This document shows positions 58,231-64,000 of a stretch of DNA of 64,000 nt, one piece after another. Each line of letters begins with the position of its first letter. Position 1 is the stretch's first letter. The notes beneath the pieces were generated by a model. The model saw only the letters and a program-made list of their open reading frames with translations, had not been told where the DNA came from and ran no database searches. The DNA lies in the NCBI GenBank assembly GCA_009193035.1, contig SWDT01000154.1, positions 232,489 through 296,488 of the forward strand, written 5' to 3'. Origin of the DNA: Halicephalobus mephisto. Its lineage: Eukaryota > Nematoda > Chromadorea > Rhabditida > Panagrolaimidae. Position numbers and translations under genes: made by a program.

Positions 58231-58938
58231 CAAGAAAATTCGCTACTGAATGAAAAGTGTTGGCTTATCATGTTCCGTGATCAAAATAAAAATAAAAAAA
58301 AAAGTGTAAGTTCAGTGTTGTCATGGAAATACGGACGGAATTGAATGAAAAAACTGTTTAGGTTAGAATTTTCAACAAAGGGGATTTCAGAGACAGGATA
58401 AAATAAATTCAAAATAATCGAAAAATTTAAAACTTTTTTTATTAAATTCAAATATGTCCTAAATTTTCTAAAAATTACAAAAATTAAATTTTCAATTTTT
58501 CGAGTAAATTTAAAATTTTATTTAAATAATATAAAATGCGAAAAAATTGACTTTTTTGTAAAAAAGATTTATTTTTACGGAAAACTAGTTGTGAATCAGC
58601 AGCAATTTTTTTATGACCTTCAGTCAAAAGTCTAAATTGAGATTATATACCTTGCTTTTTGGAATTTGCAGACATAATCAGATTCCCATCAGTGTGAACA
58701 TATGCAAATTCAGTCTAGAATTATTGTGGACGAGAACACAAAATTGCATTATTTCGTTCAGTAGCATAATGGGTACAAAAATATTCCATTGTGTTCATTT
58801 ACATTCACCTAAAATACAAATAGTGCAAAACTACATTATATCTACTTGACACCCATTTTCAGAAATCTTAAAAAATATCCTTCCTGTTTCATGATCTATA
58901 GAGTATTTTGGATTATATTTATTAACCTCACAATCTAT
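58231..58938. other. Intergenic between MFS gene and mannosidase copy 2
   Basis: Upstream flank of the MFS gene and 3' flank of mannosidase copy 2. AT-rich, no gene seen. Confidence 0.45.
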
Positions 58939-61900
58939 TTATTGAGTAACAGTCAAGATAAAGGTTCTAATATCCAGTGGATTGAGCGTTACCTTGGTGT
59001 CGGTAATAGCTCCCATCATCTGACTTGCTGCAAGATTAGTTTCCATCACTGATCCTACTTTGAGGTCGCTGAATAAAGAGTTCAGATCGACAACCACAGG
59101 CTTGGAAAGATCTGGATCTTCGTTCATTCCGTAGATGTGCTCGAGTCGGAGAAGGATAGAATTACCGTCCAGTTGCTTCAAAGTCAACACATGGACGTTC
59201 TCTGGCAACTCTTTAATCCCGGAGTACTCAATCAAGTAGAGTTCGCTGAACATCTGAAGGTCTTGGAAGGTTGAGAAGGAGATAATTGGAGAGTGGAACA
59301 TTTGCAGTTGGAGTTGAGGCCGGACTTTCCTTACTTGAGGTCCGATAACCACCCAATGCTTCCCTCTGACAACAAGACCTTTTCCGTCCTTGCCTGGTTC
59401 GTTAAGAGGCTCGCGAACTCCATAGCCGTCATCGTACAGATCTCTTCTATGGATGAGGAATTCAATTTGTCCGTTGACGATAGAACCACAAGCTTGGGCT
59501 CTGTCGGTGATGACCGTCATTCCCATGTTTGAGTCTTCGAGTATAGCAGATGACGTCACTGGGTAGTAGTTGCCCGCGACCGGCTCATCCATTATATAGT
59601 CAAAATCAGGGGCATAGTTTCTGATGCGCTTCATCATCTGTCTTCCATTGGAGTCGGTGTAGAAAGTTTTGTTGGAAGCGATGTTTGTGGAGTATCGGGT
59701 TATCACCTCAAGAGAAGTATCCAATTTGCTAAATAATTTCAAATGTGATACGATTTAGTAGGTGGAAACTTACTCGACCTTGACAATTGGGAGAGGCCCG
59801 ATGGTCCATTCAAACTCGATCTTGTTATCGTTAGGGAAAAGACGGATCGTCTGAGCCACGTAGCTATCAAACACTTGTCTCGCCTCCAGGTAAGTGAAGG
59901 TCACATCAGCTCTACCATATTTGGCAATCAGCGTGGGATCCCCTTGAGGCCGGAAGACATAAGCTCCACTTGTCTGGGTTCCAGTAGGAACTGGGATATG
60001 GCCATTGTAAGCCCAGAATTGCTGTTGAAATGGATGCGTGCCTTGTGAATCTGTAATTGAATTGAGAAAACCATTTCCATCGAAATTCAAAGTGATCAGG
60101 CCATTTGAGATGCTGTTCGCTTTAGCAGAGAGTTTGGCTTCTGGATGAATTGGAATTTTCGATGTTTTGGAGTTCGCTAGGTTTTCGACAAAGTAGGTGG
60201 TGAAGCCATTGGCAGGAAGATTGGCAAGCAAGACAAGTTCATTCGGGGATCTGTGAATGTTGTTGATTTGCTTATTATCGAAAGTAGAAACAATCTGAAA
60301 AGTAATTATTATTATTTCAACATTTTTTAGAAAAGCCAGCTTCTTAATTTTGCAAAAGCATCATGTTGCTGCGGAAGATGCGCTTTAAATTTTAAGATCA
60401 CTTTAACAATATTTGACTTTTCATGCAATTCAAGCCTTTCATGAACAATATCTCTTTAAACCCGTACCCAAGCCTGATTCGGTTCATTTCCGTTGCTATC
60501 TAAAACTCCAATGGTGTTCTCATAAAGCGGAATTCTGATCAATTGTTCCACATTTCGACTATATCCGTTGTAGATAGTGATAGTGAAGTTATCCTGGTTC
60601 TTGTTGGTAAAACTGCATTCAGATTCGTTGAGGTTCCTGCAGAAGGTTCGAACTGGGAATTGGTTATTCGTCGAGATGAATCTCTGGTTAAGGTTCTTAA
60701 GATAGTCATTGAAGGCGCTCTCGGCACTATCCCAACCACTAAGAAGTCTTCTTTCGTAATCCTGAGTGACAGCTTCCTTGGATGTTCCAGTGATCGCGTC
60801 GTGGTGCTGACTCAGTCCGATGGCTCTTTCGAGTTTATGTTCTTTCACGGAATATTCGCATAAACTTTGGTTAAGAGCAAAGACTCCAAGTTGCCTGACG
60901 GAGTTGATAAGGTTGGAACTCTGTCTAACAAGACCTTTCATCGCCGGCTTAGAAGTGTAGTACCCTGTCCAGTAAGAATTGTTCTTATCGGCATAAGGGA
61001 AGAAATCCGCAGTCTTGCTCGTCCAAGACGTGATAGCTCCTTTTATAGCCTTCGTATAGCAGAGGGAGTCGAGTAAAAAGCATTAACTTTTCTTGTTGTC
61101 ATATTGTTCGCTAGTTTGATGAGTTTGTCAAGATTTGTATAAATGAGATTCGCATTCGTGTATTGAAAATCACCACCGATCAGCATCTGAATGTGATTAT
61201 GGGGTTCAGCGGATAATCTAAGCGAAATCTCAAGTTCAAGCATTGATGTATAGTAATCAACATTATAACCTTCCAATTTAGGATTGTCAATAATAGGAGG
61301 ACTAAATCGATTTGTTGTTCAGTAATTACTATTTTCAACTTGCCTGGACATCTCTACATAATCCCAATGAAATGGGATAGGAGATCCATAGTGTATTCCA
61401 TAGAATGCCCCACCGATCAGTTTTCTGTCAGCTGAAAATGGTTACGAATTATCTTCTTTAACATCCCCATGTAATTTCCATGTTTACTTTTGAAATTAAA
61501 AAAGCACAGTAACAAAGAGGCTTAAAATTAGTGGGTAATTATTTAGTTTATGTCTTCTTAACTACTAACATACTCATTGTTATTTTCTTCATTTGTATAT
61601 TTTGCCTAATGCAAAAGCTTTTCATTTTTTCACTCTAAACGTGAAATGTTTTTCTTAATAGTAAAAATCGAAGTAATAATACTGAATCTTTTATAAATAA
61701 AGAAATATTAAGCGTTAACCAAAATCAACTATTTTGCATATCAATCATTTTCCAGTTCTAGATTCCCTAAGGTTCTCATATTTCAATAACCAATAAAATA
61801 ACTCACGCGTTTTCATTAGAAGTATACCACTGGAATTCGAGAGTTTTGTTTTTTATCCTCAAATCGTGTTCCTTGTGGTGCTCCCTTCCAAAGTAGACTG

Positions 61901-62500
61901 AATCATATCCCATCTAAAATATGTTTTCTTATTAATCATCCAAGTACAACCAACCATGGCTAAGAGATTAAGATGTTCTCGGCTATGTCCGAAGGGATCG
62001 ATCTGCCATCCGGTTCTATTTGGCGCATTCTCCTCCAACACTGCTATTCAGCTTCCTCAACCCCAGAGTGTACATGTCGATGAGGTCGATATAGTGACTT
62101 GGTGCTTCATCCGGCTGCACCCAGCCTCCACAGACCAGCCTTATCTGTCCGTTGTTCACCAGAGTAATGAAATTGTTGACAAGGTAATCATCCCATTCTC
62201 AAGCCATCTGGTAAGGAATCCGACTTCACACACGCTGAATTTCTTCTTCCCATCCATCTTCAGTTCTGTGATGACATTGGTATAGTGTGATAGACGGCGG
62301 TATGCAATTTAGCAGTATCTCCGTTAATCCCAGTAAAGTAATCATCCACAGTCTTTACATATCCCATATCGTCATGGGAATGCGGAACAATGTGAGATTT
62401 ATAATATCTGGATCATTACTCCATTGAGGACAAACATCCCAAGCGCATTTCCCGCTTATTAATGGGAAGATGAAACACTGAACACAACACAAAGAAACAT
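58939..62500 (-). pseudogene. Alpha-mannosidase copy 2, inverted, indel-damaged 5' half
   Basis: Minus-strand paralogue of copy 1. The 3' exons are intact: 59728-58939 (790 bases, exactly as in copy 1), 60294-59774, and the exon ending at 60468 open back to about 61045. Upstream it breaks repeatedly relative to copy 1: one base short at about 61065 (frame ends in SAIRRL), one extra at the donor near 61807, two missing near 62018, and one each near 62195, 62285, 62388 and 62480. Each break shifts frame, while the residues around stay conserved ([28 protein letters not shown]). The first intron of copy 1 is absent here, with a clean junction at about 62365. It is either a recent pseudogene or a functional gene with consensus errors. 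I label it pseudogene because the sequence as given cannot be translated. Confidence 0.6.
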
Positions 62501-62913
62501 AATAGTTGTGTGCAATTGATCAGATGAGTTATCTTCACAATGAAACAGTAGTTGTAGTTATTCAATTAAGCAGCAATTGATAAGAAAACTATCGTAGAGA
62601 CGCGTTGGACTAAGCTTCTTATGCATTCCCAATTATCTCAACCTTGTGCAAACTCCGAAGAAAATTATATGATCAGGATGCTTAAATGGCAATCAATACA
62701 CGAAACTTCCAACAAAATTTGACATGTGATTCGTGAAGGAATAATCACAGAAAAGAAGGTCAAAGTATAACAAGAAAAAATAAAAAGAAAACAGTTCAGT
62801 TCCCAAACCGCGAATAAATCAGCGGGTTTTGCTAGTTTGAAATACTTTTCTCCACAATAATACTCTGGAGGGAATTATGCAATTTTGCCTTTATTTATGC
62901 ATCCGGAACTTAC
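62501..62913. other. Junction between mannosidase copies 2 and 3
   Basis: Non-coding. Copy 3's C-terminal exons should start here but are missing; the homology stops at the splice donor (62913) and unrelated sequence follows. Confidence 0.5.
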
Positions 62914-64000
62914 CCAAGCCTGATTCGGTTATTTCCGTTGCTATCTAAGACTCCAATGGTGTTCATAAAGCGGAATTCTGATCAATTGTTCCACATTCCG
63001 ACTATATCCGTTGTGGATTGTGATAGTGAAGTTATCCTGGTTCTTGTTGGTAAAACTGCATTCAGATTCGTTAAGGTTCCTGCAGAAGGTTCGAACTGGG
63101 AATTGGTTGTTCGTTGAGATGAATCTCTGGTTAAGGTTCTTAAGATAGTCATTGAAGGCGCTCTCGGCACTATCCCAACCACTAAGAAGTCTTCTTTCGT
63201 AATCCTGAGTGACAGCTTCCTTGGATGTTCCAGTGATCGCATCGTGGTGCTGACTCAGTCCGATGGCTCTTTCGAGTTTATGTTCTTTCACGGAATATTC
63301 GCTAAACTTTGGTTAAAACAAAGACTCCAAGTTGCCTGACAGAGTTGATAAGGTTGGAACTCTGTCTAACAAGACCTTTCATCGCCGGCTTAGAAGTGTA
63401 GTAACCTGACCATAAGAGTTGTTCTTACGAGCATAGGGGAAAAGTCGGCAGTCTTGTTAGTCCAGTGAGGAATAGCTTCCTTTATGGCTTCTGTATAACA
63501 GGAGGGTGTCGAGTAAAAAGCATTAACTTTTCTTGTTGTCATATTGTTTGCTATTTTATAAGTTTGTCAATATTCGTGAAAACAGTTTGCGTGACTGTAG
63601 TGGAAATCTCCTCCCATAAGCAGCAAACGTGGTTATGGAGGATATACAGCCATCTCTTGGATATTTCATTTTCGGTACTATTCTAAAGTATTCAGCATTG
63701 TAATTCTCCAACTTCGGATTGTCAATAATCGGCGGGCTAAATGAGTTTATTGACAATCATGATTATTATCAGCAAACTTACACAGCGCTGACTCTGAATC
63801 CCAGTTGAACAATGTCGGACTTCCATAGTCTGTGCCATAAAGCGATCCGCCGAGCAGTTTCTGGTAGCTGAAACGATCGCCAATCATTTCTTTGAAAATC
63901 TTTTTATCATTTACGATAGCATATTTGGGAACATGGAACTGAATAAAATAGTTTTGAAACAAATATTTAATTTTTATTTATATATTTTTACTGAGATTAA
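62914..64000 (-). pseudogene. Alpha-mannosidase copy 3, truncated, runs off right edge
   Basis: Minus-strand partial copy. From 63300 down to 62914 it is nearly identical to copy 2 ([20 protein letters not shown] through NQAW), then stops at a GTAAGT donor with no downstream exons. Upstream, exon 63938-63784 is open (KKIFKEMIGDRFSYQKLLGG) but quite different from copies 1 and 2, and the exon around 63450-63740 has several single-base frameshifts (for example near 63441 and 63410). The 5' part lies beyond the window. The mixture of near-identity and divergence suggests recombination between paralogues. Confidence 0.6.

Overview
This window is nuclear DNA from a rhabditid nematode, most likely Caenorhabditis or a close relative. 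The evidence is AT-rich DNA, short exons with GT donors and TTTTCAG-type acceptors, trans-splice-like acceptors just upstream of ATGs, nematode-only chemoreceptor families (Sre- and Srh-like), and orthologues of worm genes (condensin II D3/hcp-6, ASK1-type MAP3K/nsy-1, calexcitin, SLC26/sulp, P-glycoprotein/pgp). I found nothing bacterial or viral. Exon models were derived by hand from splice signals plus reading-frame continuity and are given in each entry.

Layout. 1-2.3 kb: a relic Srh-like exon and an inverted repeat. 2.3-10.3 kb (+): an Sre-like receptor and a complete P-glycoprotein of about 1250 aa. 10.4-13.2 kb: repeats and an E-box-rich promoter. 13.2-14.7 kb (+): a calexcitin-like EF-hand protein. 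16.3-17.4 kb (+): a single-exon Srh-like receptor. 18.3-19.8 kb (-): an unrecognised 396-aa protein. 20.2-24.8 kb (-): an SLC26 anion transporter with STAS domain. 25.1-26.7 kb (-): the PWP1 WD40 protein, divergent from hcp-6 (26.9-32.0 kb, +). 32.7-41.0 kb (+): the nsy-1 MAP3K, tail-to-tail with an ERK-type MAP kinase carrying a TQY activation motif (42.8-44.7 kb, -). 45.8-48.0 kb (-): a neuropeptide-receptor-like GPCR. 48-52.5 kb: a gene-poor stretch of A/T tandem repeats. 52.9-64.0 kb: three lysosomal-type alpha-mannosidase copies, one on + and two on -, with an MFS sugar-type transporter between the inverted copies.

The most unusual region is the alpha-mannosidase cluster. It is an inverted duplication with patchy near-identity that includes introns, and it carries many 1-2 base indels. 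These could be pseudogenisation or unresolved consensus errors in near-identical repeats; long coding genes elsewhere in the window have intact frames. Other notable structures are several families of small inverted-repeat (MITE-like) elements, two with exact TA flanks; a tandem duplication that copies the first splice donor of nsy-1; eroded tandem copies of the STAS-domain tail downstream of the SLC26 gene; and an inverted repeat pair about 8.8 kb apart bracketing the Sre-like and P-glycoprotein genes.

Functional links are modest. A MAP3K and a MAPK lie side by side, but otherwise the genes look like an ordinary collection of nematode genes in a repeat-rich, possibly chromosome-arm-like, setting. 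I see no convincing new multi-gene system.
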